DNA of 64,000 nt from Gammaproteobacteria bacterium (GTDB lineage: Bacteria > Pseudomonadota > Gammaproteobacteria > Xanthomonadales > Wenzhouxiangellaceae): contig JAHJQV010000025.1 in NCBI GenBank assembly GCA_018819105.1, positions 1-64,000 on the forward strand. Reading direction: 5' to 3'. Below are positions 7,990 through 17,510 of the stretch, piece after piece. The position numbers were made by a program, and so were the translations under genes. The notes under the pieces are model-generated. The model saw only the letters and a list, made by a program, of their open reading frames with translations, was not told where the DNA came from and searched no databases. How positions within the stretch are numbered: the stretch's first letter is position 1; every line of letters starts with the position of its first letter.

Positions 7990-9035
7990 CGACTTTGCTC
8001 GAAACCCGACAATTGAGCGTGCAGTTTGATCACATCGCTGCCGTGCGACAGGTCGATCTGCGCCTGGGTGAAGGCAGCATCGGCAGCATCATCGGCCCCA
8101 GTGGCTGTGGCAAGACCACACTGCTGCGAGCCATCGCCGGCTTCGTGCAGCCCAGTGCTGGCGAGATTCTGCTGCACGACCGGATCGTCAGCAGTGCCGC
8201 ACACATGCTGCCACCGGAGCAGCGCCGAATCGGCTATGTGATGCAGGATCTGGCGCTGTTTCCGCACCTGGACGTGAGTCAGAACATCGGCTTCGGTCTG
8301 CAGCGACTGTCCCGGCAACAGCGTCGTCAACGCATCGGCGAGTTGCTCGATCTGATCGGCTTGCCGGACAAGGCACAGGCGTTTCCGCATGAGTTGTCCG
8401 GGGGGCAGCAGCAGCGTGTCGCCATCGCCAGATCCATGGCGCCACGGCCCGGACTGCTGCTGCTGGACGAGCCGTTCTCGGATCTGGACCCGCAACTGCG
8501 GGTGGAGTTGCCGCGTGAGTTGCGACGGATCTTTCGTGAGGACGGCGTCACCGTCCTGCTGGTGACCCATGATCAGCACGAGGCCTTTGCCATGTGTGAC
8601 GAAATCGGTGTTATGCACGCCGGCCGGCTGCTGCAATGGGACAGCGCCTACACCATCTATCATGAGCCGGTCAGTCAGCTGGTGGCGGATTTTGTCGGCG
8701 AGGGACGGCTGCTCAGCGGGCAGGTGACGGATGCTCGGCATGTCATGTGTGCACTGGGCCGACTGTGCAGTGCCAGCAGCCTGCCGCAGGTCAACGGCGC
8801 GGCCGTGGAAGTGCTGTTTCGCCCCGACGACGTTATCATCGACGCCGACTCACCGGTGCGCGCCCGCGTCATCGAGCGCACTTTCCGTGGCAGTCATTAC
8901 ATGTACACGCTGCAGATGGATGCCGAACAGCTGCTCTGTCTTGCCCCCAGCCATCAGGTGCATGAACCCGGCGAACTGATCGGCATCCGTGCCGTGCCCG
9001 AGCATGTGGTGACGTTTCCTTCAGCTACAGCGTAA
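7986..9035 (+). CDS. fbpC: Fe(III) ABC transporter ATP-binding protein
   Basis: The 349-residue ATPase has Walker A GPSGCGKTT (37-45), a Q-loop (MQDLALFP), signature LSGGQQQRVAIARS (~137), Walker B LLLLDEPFSD and switch H in LLVTHDQHEA. The C-terminal 120 residues form a TOBE-type regulatory domain (VEVLFRPDDVIID), as in FbpC/PotA/MalK. It energises iron uptake with the two upstream products. The ATG at 7986, overlapping the fbpB stop, is the start; the long upstream extension of the frame lies inside fbpB. No clear intrinsic terminator follows. Confidence 0.93.
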   Translation: MTTLLETRQLSVQFDHIAAVRQVDLRLGEGSIGSIIGPSGCGKTTLLRAIAGFVQPSAGEILLHDRIVSSAAHMLPPEQRRIGYVMQDLALFPHLDVSQNIGFGLQRLSRQQRRQRIGELLDLIGLPDKAQAFPHELSGGQQQRVAIARSMAPRPGLLLLDEPFSDLDPQLRVELPRELRRIFREDGVTVLLVTHDQHEAFAMCDEIGVMHAGRLLQWDSAYTIYHEPVSQLVADFVGEGRLLSGQVTDARHVMCALGRLCSASSLPQVNGAAVEVLFRPDDVIIDADSPVRARVIERTFRGSHYMYTLQMDAEQLLCLAPSHQVHEPGELIGIRAVPEHVVTFPSATA

Positions 9036-9063
9036 TGCATGGAGCTGGTGTGACCAATGATAT

Positions 9064-9945
9064 TCAGGCATTGCCATCGGACAAACCACTGGCAATAAAC
9101 TCGATCCGCGCTGCTGCGCCATAGAGTTCAGATGCATCACCACTGACCTGCGGTGGCGGGATCAGCCCCGGCCACAATGGCCGCAGGCCGTTGAGCAGAG
9201 TCAGCGCACGCTGTATGGCCTGCTGCACTTCGGCGTCGCTGTGGTCGCTGGACTGCAGCAGTGATCGGGCGTGATCGGTAAAGCCCCAGGCGTCCTGATA
9301 CTCATGCACGTTGTCGACCTTGCCGGCCACGATACCGATGGCGTACTCGTCGGCTGCGGTGCGCAGCAGCTGCGTCACCCGCTGCAGCAGCATGGCCGGA
9401 GCGCGGGCGTCGTTCACAGCGCTTTCGTGTTCGCGCATGGCCTGCTGCAGGTCGGCGTAGGCCTGCCGCGCGGCTGCGACATCCTCACCGCCGGCCATGG
9501 CGTTGGCCAGTGCCTCAAGCTCTGGCGAGAAACCGGGCAGGTTGCGGCTGGAAAATGCGGCTTCGAGCTGACTGTAGAGCTCGTCGCCGGGGTGTTTCAT
9601 GTGTGTTCTGGCGGCCTCCAGACTGCCCTGTTCGAACAGCTTCATGCCCACCAGCAAATGTCCGCTGATCAGATCCAGCTGGCCGAGATAGGCGGCATCG
9701 TTGATGCGCAGATGATCCTCAAGATCAACCGCCATGCGGCCTTCGCCTTCGCCCTCAGCCTCACCTTCGCCGCTGGCAGTGGGTGGTGCCGCAGTCGGTC
9801 CGGATGCCGTCTCAGCTGCCGCTTGCTGATTCTGCGCACTGGTGTCGCTGGCGGCGTCATCACTGGACTGGCAGCCGCTGAGCAGGGAAGCACCGGCGAT
9901 GGTGCAGACACTCATGCTGTGCCACAATCTGGTTCGTTTTAACAT
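9064..9945 (-). CDS. Iron-regulated lipoprotein, unknown function
   Basis: The 293-residue protein starts MLKRTRLWHSM and has a lipobox (LLSG-C, Cys about residue 24), then a low-complexity linker rich in Ala/Thr/Gly/Glu. From about residue 75 it is a helical domain (LDLISGHLLVGMKLFEQG, MKHPGDELY, LPGFSPELEALANAM) that recurs in uncharacterised exported proteins. ATG 9945 has GAGAGG 8 bases upstream and is preferred over ATG 9951. It faces piuC across a shared Fur box, so co-regulation by iron is likely. A role in iron or heme handling is only an inference from this. Confidence 0.75.
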   Translation of the reverse strand: MLKRTRLWHSMSVCTIAGASLLSGCQSSDDAASDTSAQNQQAAAETASGPTAAPPTASGEGEAEGEGEGRMAVDLEDHLRINDAAYLGQLDLISGHLLVGMKLFEQGSLEAARTHMKHPGDELYSQLEAAFSSRNLPGFSPELEALANAMAGGEDVAAARQAYADLQQAMREHESAVNDARAPAMLLQRVTQLLRTAADEYAIGIVAGKVDNVHEYQDAWGFTDHARSLLQSSDHSDAEVQQAIQRALTLLNGLRPLWPGLIPPPQVSGDASELYGAAARIEFIASGLSDGNA

Positions 9946-9986
9946 GTGCATGGCCTCTCGGGTAATAATAGGAATACTACAACGCA

Positions 9987-10005
9987 AATGATAACAGTTA
10001 TCATT
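9987..10005. promoter_or_regulatory. Divergent Fur box between the lipoprotein gene and piuC
   Basis: AATGATAACAGTTATCATT is a perfect palindrome around the central base and close to the Fur consensus. It lies 41 bases from the lipoprotein start and 43 from the piuC start, so it can control both directions. Confidence 0.85.
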
Positions 10006-10048
10006 GCCAAAGATGCCGTCAGCAACATACGGATCGCCAAAAACCGCC

Positions 10049-10711
10049 ATGCATCTTGCCATCACCAACATCCTGCCACGCGACCGGCTGACTGCTCTGC
10101 AGTCGCTGCTGGCCGAGCCGGACATCTTTATTGCCGGTGACAGCACCGCCGGCAGTGCTGCGGCGGCGGTCAAGCATAATCAGCAGGCCGCACCGCAGCA
10201 CCCCGAAGTCAAGGGTGCGCTGCAGCTGATTGAACAGCTGCTGGCTCGGCACAGCGTGTTTCAGGCGGCGGCACGACCGGCCCGTTTCGCGCGGCTGCAG
10301 TTCAGCCGCTATGGCGTCGGCATGGCGTATGGCCTGCACAACGACGGTGCGCTCATCGACGGTGTACGCACGGATCTGTCGTTCACGCTGTTTCTGTCTG
10401 CGCCCGACAGCTATGACGGCGGCGCTCTGCTGTTGCATGATGCCGCCGGGGTGGAGTCGGTGAAGCTGGCGGCAGGTGATCTGATCCTTTACCCCAGTGG
10501 CTGTCTGCACGAGGTCAATCGGGTCACGCGCGGGGTGCGTCTGGCCGTGGTCGGCTGGCTGCAAAGTCGCATCCGGCGCGCCGATCAGCGCGAGTTGCTG
10601 TTCAACCTGGACAGCGTGCTGAGCCAGTTGCCGGAAAGCAATGACAACACCGACTGCAGGCTGCGTCTGCAGCAGGTGCGCGGCGGTCTGCTGCGCATGT
10701 GGCTGGATTGA
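10049..10711 (+). CDS. piuC: PKHD-type Fe(II)/2-oxoglutarate hydroxylase
   Basis: The 220-residue protein matches PiuC/YbiX-type dioxygenases, which are typically ~225 residues. The iron ligands are visible as H-x-D in GLHNDGALID (~residue 96) and the distal His in SGCLHEVNRVTRGVRLAVVGW (~158), followed by the 2-oxoglutarate-binding Arg. PiuC genes usually neighbour siderophore receptors and are Fur-controlled; here a Fur box overlaps the upstream region. ATG 10049 is chosen because the family begins MxxxIxxILP and because an earlier ATG at 10004 falls within the Fur box. It ends 4 bases from the convergent metF. Confidence 0.9.
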   Translation: MHLAITNILPRDRLTALQSLLAEPDIFIAGDSTAGSAAAAVKHNQQAAPQHPEVKGALQLIEQLLARHSVFQAAARPARFARLQFSRYGVGMAYGLHNDGALIDGVRTDLSFTLFLSAPDSYDGGALLLHDAAGVESVKLAAGDLILYPSGCLHEVNRVTRGVRLAVVGWLQSRIRRADQRELLFNLDSVLSQLPESNDNTDCRLRLQQVRGGLLRMWLD

Positions 10712-10715
10712 TGGT

Positions 10716-11564
10716 TCAGCCGGCGCGTACCAACCGGCGCCGATCCGGCAGCAGGCGGTTGACAATGTCCAGCGTGGCACCGGCGCGGTTCAGGGTATAG
10801 AAATGCAGGCCGGGGGCGCCGCCCTGCAGCAGACGCTCACACAACCGACAGACAAAATCGGTACCGAACTCACGCAAAGATTGCGGGTCGTCGAAACTCT
10901 GCAGCCGCTTGCCCAGCCAGCGAGGAATTTCTGCACCGCACATGGAGGAAAAGCGTGCCAGCCGCTGATAGTTGGTGATCGGCATGATGCCTGGCGTGAT
11001 GGGGACATCGATGCCCGCTGCCGCGCAGTCATCAAGCAGCTGGAAGTAGGCATCGGCATTGAAAAAGTACTGCGTGATGGCGGCGCAGGCACCGGCATCG
11101 ATCTTGCGTTTGAGATATTTCAGTTCGGCCTGGGCACAGCTGGATTCCGGATGCAGTTCCGGATAACAGCCCACTTCGATGGCGAACTGATCACCGTAGC
11201 GTTGCCGCACATGGCGCACCAGGTCTTCGGCGTAGTGAAACGGCCCGGTGTGCTCGTGCTCATCGGCGCGATCGCCGCGCAGCAGCACCAGCCGGTCAAT
11301 GCCATGCTGCAGATACTCATCGAGCATGCGATTGACGCTGTCGGCGTCCGGTACCATGCAGCTGACGTGTGGCACCGCAGCCAGGCCATGCTGCTGGCGC
11401 AGTTTCAGTACGGTGCTGCGTGTGCGATCCAGTGTAGAACCGCCAGCGCCAAAAGTGACCGAGACATACTCCGGCTGCAGGCTGGCGAGCTGCTGCAGGC
11501 ACTGTTCCAGGGTCGCCTGTTGCGCATCATCACGCGGTGGGAAAATCTCCAGTGACAGGTGCAT
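10716..11564 (-). CDS. metF: 5,10-methylenetetrahydrofolate reductase
   Basis: The 282-residue enzyme, of normal length, reduces methylene-THF to methyl-THF for methionine synthesis using FAD. Visible family motifs are SLEIFPPRDD at the start, EYVSVTFGAGGST (the catalytic Glu lies in the EIFPP segment), HVSCM, LVLLRGDRA, ITQYFFNADAY and PGIMPITNY. It is the last gene of a co-directional metK-ahcY-metF set, 74 bases after ahcY. Together these recycle and methylate homocysteine and make SAM. Confidence 0.95.
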   Translation of the reverse strand: MHLSLEIFPPRDDAQQATLEQCLQQLASLQPEYVSVTFGAGGSTLDRTRSTVLKLRQQHGLAAVPHVSCMVPDADSVNRMLDEYLQHGIDRLVLLRGDRADEHEHTGPFHYAEDLVRHVRQRYGDQFAIEVGCYPELHPESSCAQAELKYLKRKIDAGACAAITQYFFNADAYFQLLDDCAAAGIDVPITPGIMPITNYQRLARFSSMCGAEIPRWLGKRLQSFDDPQSLREFGTDFVCRLCERLLQGGAPGLHFYTLNRAGATLDIVNRLLPDRRRLVRAG

Positions 11565-11638
11565 GTCGCAGGCTTCAGCGGCGGCACACCGCCCCGGTGG
11601 GGCGGCGGCTGGCGTTGATCAGCCGTGCTGAGCGGTGC

Positions 11639-13060
11639 TCAGTAGCGGTAATGATCAGGCTTGTATGGACCATGCTTGTCCACGTTGATGTAGGCGGCCT
11701 GTTTCTCGCTCAGCTCGGTCAGATTGGCACCGATTTTTTGCAGGTGCAGACGAGCCACTTTCTCATCCAGATGCTTGGGCAGCACATAAACCTTGCTGTC
11801 GTACTCGTCACCGTTGCGCCACAACTCCATCTGCGCCAGCACCTGATTGGTGAACGAGGCAGACATGACAAAGCTGGGATGGCCGGTGCCGCAGCCCAGA
11901 TTGACCAGACGGCCACGGGCCAGCAGGATGATGCGCTTGCCGTCCGGGAAGATCACATGATCGACCTGCGGCTTGATGTTTTCCCACTCATATTGTTCCA
12001 GGCCGGCGACATCGATCTCGTTGTCGAAATGGCCGATGTTGCAGACAATGGCCTGATGCTTCATCCGCGCCACCTGCTCGGCGCTGATGACATGGTAATT
12101 GCCGGTGGCGGTGACAAAGATGTCGGCCTTGTCGATGACATCGTCCAGGCGCACCACGCGATAGCCTTCCATCGCCGCCTGCAGCGCACAGATCGGATCA
12201 ATCTCGGTGACCCAGACGGTGGCACCGAGACCGCGCAGTGACTGCGCGCTGCCTTTGCCAACATCACCAAAACCGCAGACCACGGCAATTTTTCCGGCCA
12301 CCATGACATCGGTGGCGCGCTTGATCGCGTCCACCAGCGACTCGCGGCAGCCGTACAGATTGTCGAACTTGGATTTGGTCACCGAGTCGTTGACGTTGAT
12401 GGCCGGGAACGGGACCTCGTTGGTTTTCTGCAACTGGTACAGGCGTGCGACACCGGTGGTGGTTTCTTCGGTCACGCCCTGGATGTTGCCCAGCACCTTG
12501 CTGTACCAGCCATGGCGGCTGGCCAGGCGTTTGCGGATGGCACTGAACAGTGCCACTTCCTCTTCGCTGCCCGGGTTGTCCAGCACGCTGGGATCCTGCT
12601 CGGCCTTGGCACCGAGGGTGATCAGCAGGGTGGCGTCGCCGCCGTCGTCCAGAATCAGATTGGCGGTATGATCGTTGTCCCAGTCAAAAATGCGATGGGT
12701 ATACTCCCAGTATTCGTCCAGGGTTTCGCCCTTGTAGGCAAACACCGGTACGCCGCTGGCGGCGATGGCGGCGGCGGCGTGATCCTGTGTCGAGTAGATG
12801 TTGCAGGAAGCCCAGCGCACCTCGGCACCCAGCTGAGTCAGGGTTTCGATCAGCACTGCAGTCTGAATGGTCATGTGCAGCGAACCGGCGATGCGTGCGC
12901 CCTTCAGCGGCTGCGCGTCGGCGTACTCTTCGCGCAGTGCCATCAGACCCGGCATTTCGGTTTCGGCGATGGCGATCTCGCGACGACCGAAGTCGGCCAG
13001 GCTGATGTCGGCGACGTGGTAATCGGGCTTGTTCTTCTCTATCGGTACTGCATTGCTCAT
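11639..13060 (-). CDS. ahcY: Adenosylhomocysteinase
   Basis: The 473-residue enzyme hydrolyses S-adenosylhomocysteine to adenosine and homocysteine, with tightly bound NAD. Motifs include [41 protein letters not shown] (catalytic Lys/Asp/Asn), [13 protein letters not shown] (NAD-binding Rossmann loop) and the conserved C-terminus [14 protein letters not shown] 13060 is chosen: GGAGA lies 7 bases upstream, and the earlier in-frame ATG at 13093 has none. It follows metK on the same strand with a structured 120-base gap. Confidence 0.96.
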   Translation of the reverse strand: MSNAVPIEKNKPDYHVADISLADFGRREIAIAETEMPGLMALREEYADAQPLKGARIAGSLHMTIQTAVLIETLTQLGAEVRWASCNIYSTQDHAAAAIAASGVPVFAYKGETLDEYWEYTHRIFDWDNDHTANLILDDGGDATLLITLGAKAEQDPSVLDNPGSEEEVALFSAIRKRLASRHGWYSKVLGNIQGVTEETTTGVARLYQLQKTNEVPFPAINVNDSVTKSKFDNLYGCRESLVDAIKRATDVMVAGKIAVVCGFGDVGKGSAQSLRGLGATVWVTEIDPICALQAAMEGYRVVRLDDVIDKADIFVTATGNYHVISAEQVARMKHQAIVCNIGHFDNEIDVAGLEQYEWENIKPQVDHVIFPDGKRIILLARGRLVNLGCGTGHPSFVMSASFTNQVLAQMELWRNGDEYDSKVYVLPKHLDEKVARLHLQKIGANLTELSEKQAAYINVDKHGPYKPDHYRY

Positions 13061-13128
13061 GTCATTCTCCGTTAAGCTGTGTTCAATGTTCAATCAATGG
13101 TTGAGTATGTGGGTTCGCAGCCGCGTCG

Positions 13129-13162
13129 CTTGCCGATGAGGCATCAGCGCCAATCAGGCAAG
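13129..13162 (-). promoter_or_regulatory. Hairpin in the metK-ahcY gap
   Basis: On the minus strand CTTGCC-T-GAT-T-GGC, loop GCTGAT, GCC-TC-ATC-GGCAAG forms a long interrupted stem. No T-run follows, so it may be a Rho-type stop, an RNA stability element or a leader for ahcY rather than an intrinsic terminator. It does not show the conserved SAH riboswitch core that I can recall. Confidence 0.45.
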
Positions 13163-13184
13163 CAGGCGGTGGCGCATCGGTGCA

Positions 13185-14360
13185 TCAGTCCAGCGCAGCC
13201 TGCAGCGGCTTCACCATGTCGGTGCGTTCCCAGCTGACCCCCAGATCTTCGCGTCCCATGTGGCCATAGGCTGCAGTCGGCTGGTAAATCGGCCGGATCA
13301 GATCCAGCATTTTCATGATGCCCCAGGGGCGCAGATCAAAATGCTCCCGGATCAGTTTTTCAATGACGCTGTCCGGGACCTTGCCGGTGCCGAAGGTTTC
13401 GACCGAAATCGAGGTGGGCTCGGCCACGCCGATGGCATAGGAAACCTGCACCTCGCACTTGTCCGCCAGACCGGCGGCGACAATGTTCTTGGCCACATAG
13501 CGACAGGCATAGGCGGCCGAGCGATCGACCTTGGACGGATCCTTGCCGGAAAACGCACCGCCACCATGGCGGGCCATGCCGCCGTAAGTATCGACGATGA
13601 TCTTGCGACCGGTCAGGCCGGCATCGCCCACCGGGCCGCCGATGACAAACTTGCCAGTCGGGTTGATGTGGTATTTGGTGTTGTCATCCAGCCACTTCGC
13701 CGGCAGTACTTTTTTGATCACGGTTTCCATCAGCAACTCATGCAGCGCCGATTGCTCGATGTCGGGATGATGCTGTGAGGACAGCACCACGGCATCGATG
13801 CCGACCGGCTTGCCATCCTGATAGCGGAAGGTCACCTGGCTTTTCGCATCCGGGCGCAGAAACTGCTTGCCGTCGTCGCTGTCGCGACGCACTCTGGAGT
13901 GCTGTTTGACCAGTTCATGGGCATAAAAGATCGGTGCCGGCATCAGCACCGGGGTTTCATTGTTGGCATAGCCGAACATCAGACCCTGATCGCCAGCGCC
14001 CTGATGTTCCGCGATCTCGCGATCCACACCCTGGGCAATGTCGGAGGATTGCTTGCCGATGATATTGATGACGCCGCAGGTGTTGCCGTCAAAGCCGACC
14101 TCGGAGGAGTCATAGCCGACTTCGACAATGACCTTGCGGATGAGGTCTTCCAGATCGACCCAGGCCGAGGTGGTGATTTCACCGCCGACGATGGCCACCC
14201 CGGTCTTGACGAAGGTTTCGCAGGCCACCCTGGCGTGGCTGTCCTCGCGCAGAATCGCATCCAGAATGGCGTCGGAGATCTGATCTGCGAGTTTGTCTGG
14301 ATGGCCTTCGCTGACCGACTCCGAAGTGAACAGATAGCTGCCGTTGTTGCTGTCGGCCAT
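13185..14360 (-). CDS. metK: S-adenosylmethionine synthetase
   Basis: The 391-residue enzyme makes SAM from methionine and ATP. Signatures are [19 protein letters not shown] (ATP/methionine binding), [12 protein letters not shown] (family signature 1) and [19 protein letters not shown] (signature 2). ATG 14360 has GAAGGA about 8 bases upstream and is preferred to the ATG at 14375. The gene is first in the metK-ahcY-metF set. The upstream region is shared with a divergent Fur-box-controlled gene, about 130 bases away. Confidence 0.97.
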   Translation of the reverse strand: MADSNNGSYLFTSESVSEGHPDKLADQISDAILDAILREDSHARVACETFVKTGVAIVGGEITTSAWVDLEDLIRKVIVEVGYDSSEVGFDGNTCGVINIIGKQSSDIAQGVDREIAEHQGAGDQGLMFGYANNETPVLMPAPIFYAHELVKQHSRVRRDSDDGKQFLRPDAKSQVTFRYQDGKPVGIDAVVLSSQHHPDIEQSALHELLMETVIKKVLPAKWLDDNTKYHINPTGKFVIGGPVGDAGLTGRKIIVDTYGGMARHGGGAFSGKDPSKVDRSAAYACRYVAKNIVAAGLADKCEVQVSYAIGVAEPTSISVETFGTGKVPDSVIEKLIREHFDLRPWGIMKMLDLIRPIYQPTAAYGHMGREDLGVSWERTDMVKPLQAALD

Positions 14361-14491
14361 GTATATATCCTTCAATCCGTATAGAAAGATATATAGTTTA
14401 CCCGAAGCCGATACTGATTGCTATAACACGTTGCAGCCTGCGCCAGCAGACAGCCACTGAACCCCGCAGCAGGAATTATTCTGCATGGGCA

Positions 14492-14510
14492 GATAAAAAT
14501 GATTATCATT
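14492..14510. promoter_or_regulatory. Fur box upstream of the DUF6746-like gene
   Basis: GATAAAAATGATTATCATT matches the Fur 19-mer at most positions. It lies 71 bases before the ATG at 14581 and about 130 bases from the metK start on the other strand. Confidence 0.7.
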
Positions 14511-14580
14511 AGCGTGTGGAGAGAGGAGAGCTTCTCGCACCGGACTGATTTAACCGAAATATTCATCACGAGGACACACC

Positions 14581-14982
14581 ATGAATCCATTTCAGGCCAT
14601 TTGTGCCACCCTGCTTGCCGGATTGCTTCTGGTTTGCGCAGAAGCCCTGCATGGGGATGATCGCATTGATCATTTTCAGCCGTTGCCATCTGCCACGCTG
14701 GCTGATGCCATGAACAATCTTAACAGTCACACAGCTGAGCTGCAGCAGCTGTTGCAGCAAGATCGTTTGCAGCCTGCTGATCTGCACAAGATTCATCAGC
14801 TTTCCTACACCCTGGAGGCGGCCGTCAACAGATTGCAGGTGAGCTCTGCAGTCATGGCAGTGGATATTGTCGCCATGCATGAAGCGTCTGAAACCGGTGA
14901 TGCAGCGGTCACGCGCGAACGCGGACAACGCTATCTGGATGCGGTGCAGCAGTTGTTGTCCGTATCGGCGGATCAGCGCTGA
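14581..14982 (+). CDS. Small exported helical protein (DUF6746-like), iron-regulated
   Basis: The 133-residue protein has a signal peptide (1-20, LLVCAEALHG) and then an all-helical domain with the pattern LADAMNNLNSHTAELQQLL, DLHKIHQLSYTLEAAV and RERGQRYLDAVQQLL. I associate this pattern with a family of small secreted proteins labelled DUF6746; the family assignment is from memory. Function is unknown. A Fur box upstream and GAGGA before the ATG support a real, iron-responsive gene. No neighbour is co-directional and close. Confidence 0.7.
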   Translation: MNPFQAICATLLAGLLLVCAEALHGDDRIDHFQPLPSATLADAMNNLNSHTAELQQLLQQDRLQPADLHKIHQLSYTLEAAVNRLQVSSAVMAVDIVAMHEASETGDAAVTRERGQRYLDAVQQLLSVSADQR

Positions 14983-15246
14983 ACAGCAGTAGTTTATTGC
15001 GCTGAGTACTCTGCCCTGCTGCCAGTGATCAGCGTCCAGTCGTCATCACGGCCATCGCTTGACGTTACCGGCGCAACGATCAGCGTCTCGGAGCACGGCT
15101 GTTATCCGCCAGCCAGCAGCCGGGTTGTTTGCCAAACTGCCGCTGCCCGATAACAGGCACAGCCACGATTGGCAATGCGCCACGGTACTGGCAGCAAAGT
15201 CTGCCAGCGGCTACAATTCGCTCTGGCTTCAGTTCAGACCAGGCGC

Positions 15247-16746
15247 ATGAATCGCAGCATCCCGCAAGCCCTCATCGGCAACTTCCTCGGCAATGCCTCA
15301 AACTGGTACAAGATCACCATCATTGCGTTTCTGCTGATCAATCCGGTCATCTGGCAGATCAGTCATTTCCTCGCCGGCTGGGTGCTGGTGGCAGAGTTCA
15401 TTTTCACGCTGGCCATGGCGCTGCGCTGCTATCCGTTGCAGCCGGGCGGCCTGCTGGCGCTGGAAGCGGTGGTGCTTGGCATGACCAGTTCCGCCACCGT
15501 GTACATGGAGGTGGCGAACAATCTGGAGGTCATTCTCCTGCTGATCTTCATGGTCGCCGGCATATTCTTCCTCAAGGACATGCTGCTGTTCGTGTTCACC
15601 AAGATTCTGCTTGGCGTGCGCTCGAAAATCATGCTCTCAGTGCTGTTTGCTGCGGTGTCTGCATTGTTGTCGGCCTTTCTGGACGCGCTGACGGTGACGG
15701 CGGTGGTGATTGCGGTGGCAATGGGTTTTTATGGCGTCTACCACCGGGTCAGCTCCGGCAAGGGCTTTGATGACGACCATGACCACGCCGACGATTCCGG
15801 CGTAGGCAATGAAACCCGTGATGATCTGGAGCAGTTCCGCGCCTTTCTGCGCAACCTGATGATGCATGCGGCTATCGGCACCGCCCTGGGTGGTGTTATG
15901 ACGCTGGTTGGTGAGCCGCAGAACCTGCTCATCGCCACGATCGCCGCATGGGACTTTCAGGAGTTTTTCCTGCGCATGGCGCATGTCACCATTCCGGTGT
16001 TTGTGGCCGGCATCAGCACCACGGTAATGGTGGAAAAATTCGCCATGTTCGGTTATGGACAGCAGTTGCCGGATGCCGCACGGCGCATTCTGGAAGAGTA
16101 CGATCGCATCGAGACTGAAAAACGCACGCCGGAACAAAAAGCCAAAATTCTGGTGCAGGCGGCGGTGGCGGTGTTTCTGGTCATCGCACTGGCGCTGCAT
16201 TTGGCAGCGGTCGGCATCATCGGTCTCACCGTGATCGTGCTGGCCACCGCGTTCACCGGTGTCATCGAAGAGCACCGGCTTGGCCATGCGTTTGAAGAGG
16301 CACTGCCGTTCACCGCGCTGCTGGTGGTGTTTTTCGGCATTGTCGGGGTGATTCATGACCAGCATCTATTCTCGCCCATCATCAACTATGTGTTCTCGCT
16401 GCCGATGGAATCTCAGGGACCGGTGTTCTATCTCGCCAACGGTGTGTTGTCGATGATCAGCGACAACGTGTTCGTCGCCACGGTGTACATCAATGAGATC
16501 AAGGCGGCGCTGGATGCCGGCACCATCACCCGCGAGCACTTCGATGTGCTGGCGGTGGCGGTGAACACCGGCACCAACATTCCCAGCGTGGCCACACCAA
16601 ACGGCCAGGCGGCGTTTCTGTTCCTGCTGACCTCGGCGCTGGCGCCGCTGATCCGACTCTCTTATGTGCGCATGGTGGTGCTGGCCTTGCCGTACACCAT
16701 CGTCATGAGCATCACCGGCCTGCTGGCCACGATCTATCTGACCTGA
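15247..16746 (+). CDS. nhaB: Na+/H+ antiporter NhaB
   Basis: The 499-residue inner-membrane antiporter has the usual NhaB length (~500-530). Family segments include [21 protein letters not shown] at the N-terminus, [47 protein letters not shown] and [20 protein letters not shown]. It exports sodium in exchange for protons, in line with salt or pH homeostasis. ATG 15247 fits the family N-terminus; the 26-codon upstream extension is not conserved in character. Three further genes follow almost without gaps. Confidence 0.95.
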   Translation: MNRSIPQALIGNFLGNASNWYKITIIAFLLINPVIWQISHFLAGWVLVAEFIFTLAMALRCYPLQPGGLLALEAVVLGMTSSATVYMEVANNLEVILLLIFMVAGIFFLKDMLLFVFTKILLGVRSKIMLSVLFAAVSALLSAFLDALTVTAVVIAVAMGFYGVYHRVSSGKGFDDDHDHADDSGVGNETRDDLEQFRAFLRNLMMHAAIGTALGGVMTLVGEPQNLLIATIAAWDFQEFFLRMAHVTIPVFVAGISTTVMVEKFAMFGYGQQLPDAARRILEEYDRIETEKRTPEQKAKILVQAAVAVFLVIALALHLAAVGIIGLTVIVLATAFTGVIEEHRLGHAFEEALPFTALLVVFFGIVGVIHDQHLFSPIINYVFSLPMESQGPVFYLANGVLSMISDNVFVATVYINEIKAALDAGTITREHFDVLAVAVNTGTNIPSVATPNGQAAFLFLLTSALAPLIRLSYVRMVVLALPYTIVMSITGLLATIYLT

Positions 16747-16747
16747 C

Positions 16748-17158
16748 ATGGCCACAGAGAAATCAACGGACGACGAGCAGCAGGCTGCACTGCAACCCGA
16801 CGGCGAGCATCACGGTGACAAGCAGAGTCTGCTGGTGCACATGGTCGTTCTGCAGTTGAAGCTGATTGCCGATGGCCTGCGCGATGCCATGCTGATACCG
16901 GTGTCGCTGATCGCGGCAATCGGTGGTCTGCTGTTGCGCACAGAGGATCCCTGGCTCTGGTACCGTGAAGTGCTGCTGTGGGGACGTGCCTCGGATCACT
17001 GGATTGACCTGTTCGACAGCTATCGCCACCAGGCCGATCCCGATTTTGATGCGCTGCTGCAGGCAACCCGCAGCCGCGTGCAACAGGATCAGGCGCGTAA
17101 TCAGAACCAGGCCGACGCCACCACAGACCACGATGACGACGCCCCTGAAAGTCGCTGA
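16748..17158 (+). CDS. Small conserved membrane-associated protein
   Basis: The 136-residue protein has an acidic N-terminus, a central stretch (VVLQLKLIADGLRDAMLIPVSLIAAIGGLLL, residues ~32-63) containing one membrane segment, then WYREVLLWGRASDHWIDLF and an acidic, Gln-rich tail. It resembles an uncharacterised proteobacterial family without a known role. The ATG comes one base after the nhaB stop and its end overlaps the Rieske gene by 26 bases, so it is co-expressed with both. Confidence 0.7.
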   Translation: MATEKSTDDEQQAALQPDGEHHGDKQSLLVHMVVLQLKLIADGLRDAMLIPVSLIAAIGGLLLRTEDPWLWYREVLLWGRASDHWIDLFDSYRHQADPDFDALLQATRSRVQQDQARNQNQADATTDHDDDAPESR

Positions 17159-17510
17159 TCTGCCCGATGGCAAAGCCGTTGCCGTGGCCAACGGTGAGCA
17201 GGACGATGGCCTGATCGTCATGCGTCAGGCCGAGCGGGTGCATGCCTGGCTGAATGTCTGTCCGCATAAGGGCCGCATGCTGAATTTCGCCCCCGGCAGA
17301 TTGCTGCAGACCGATGACGGCAACATCATGTGTGCCGCCCATGGTGCCGTGTTCGATCGGCACAGTGGTGCCTGCATCGCCGGCCCCTGCAAGGGCGATC
17401 GGCTGCGCGCGGTGGCGGTGACGACCGATGCTGATGGCAGCTTACACTTTCACAGCCACAACGACAGCGCTGGCGCAGTCCGGCAGCACGCAACGGAGAA
17501 CCAGTCATGA
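17133..17510 (+). CDS. Rieske [2Fe-2S] ferredoxin-type protein
   Basis: The 125-residue protein carries the Rieske cluster ligands C-x-H in NVCPHKGRML (~residue 46) and C-x2-H in MCAAHGAVFD (~70), spaced as in NirD-like and dioxygenase-type Rieske ferredoxins. It should be a soluble electron carrier; its redox partner is unknown. The start ATG lies inside the previous gene. Its stop overlaps the ilvE ATG (17507-17510). Confidence 0.88.
   Translation: MTTPLKVADLPDGKAVAVANGEQDDGLIVMRQAERVHAWLNVCPHKGRMLNFAPGRLLQTDDGNIMCAAHGAVFDRHSGACIAGPCKGDRLRAVAVTTDADGSLHFHSHNDSAGAVRQHATENQS

Noticed and set aside
13061-13184. SAH riboswitch upstream of ahcY
   Set aside because: The conserved core and pairing that I know for this riboswitch are not visible; only a long stem is seen.
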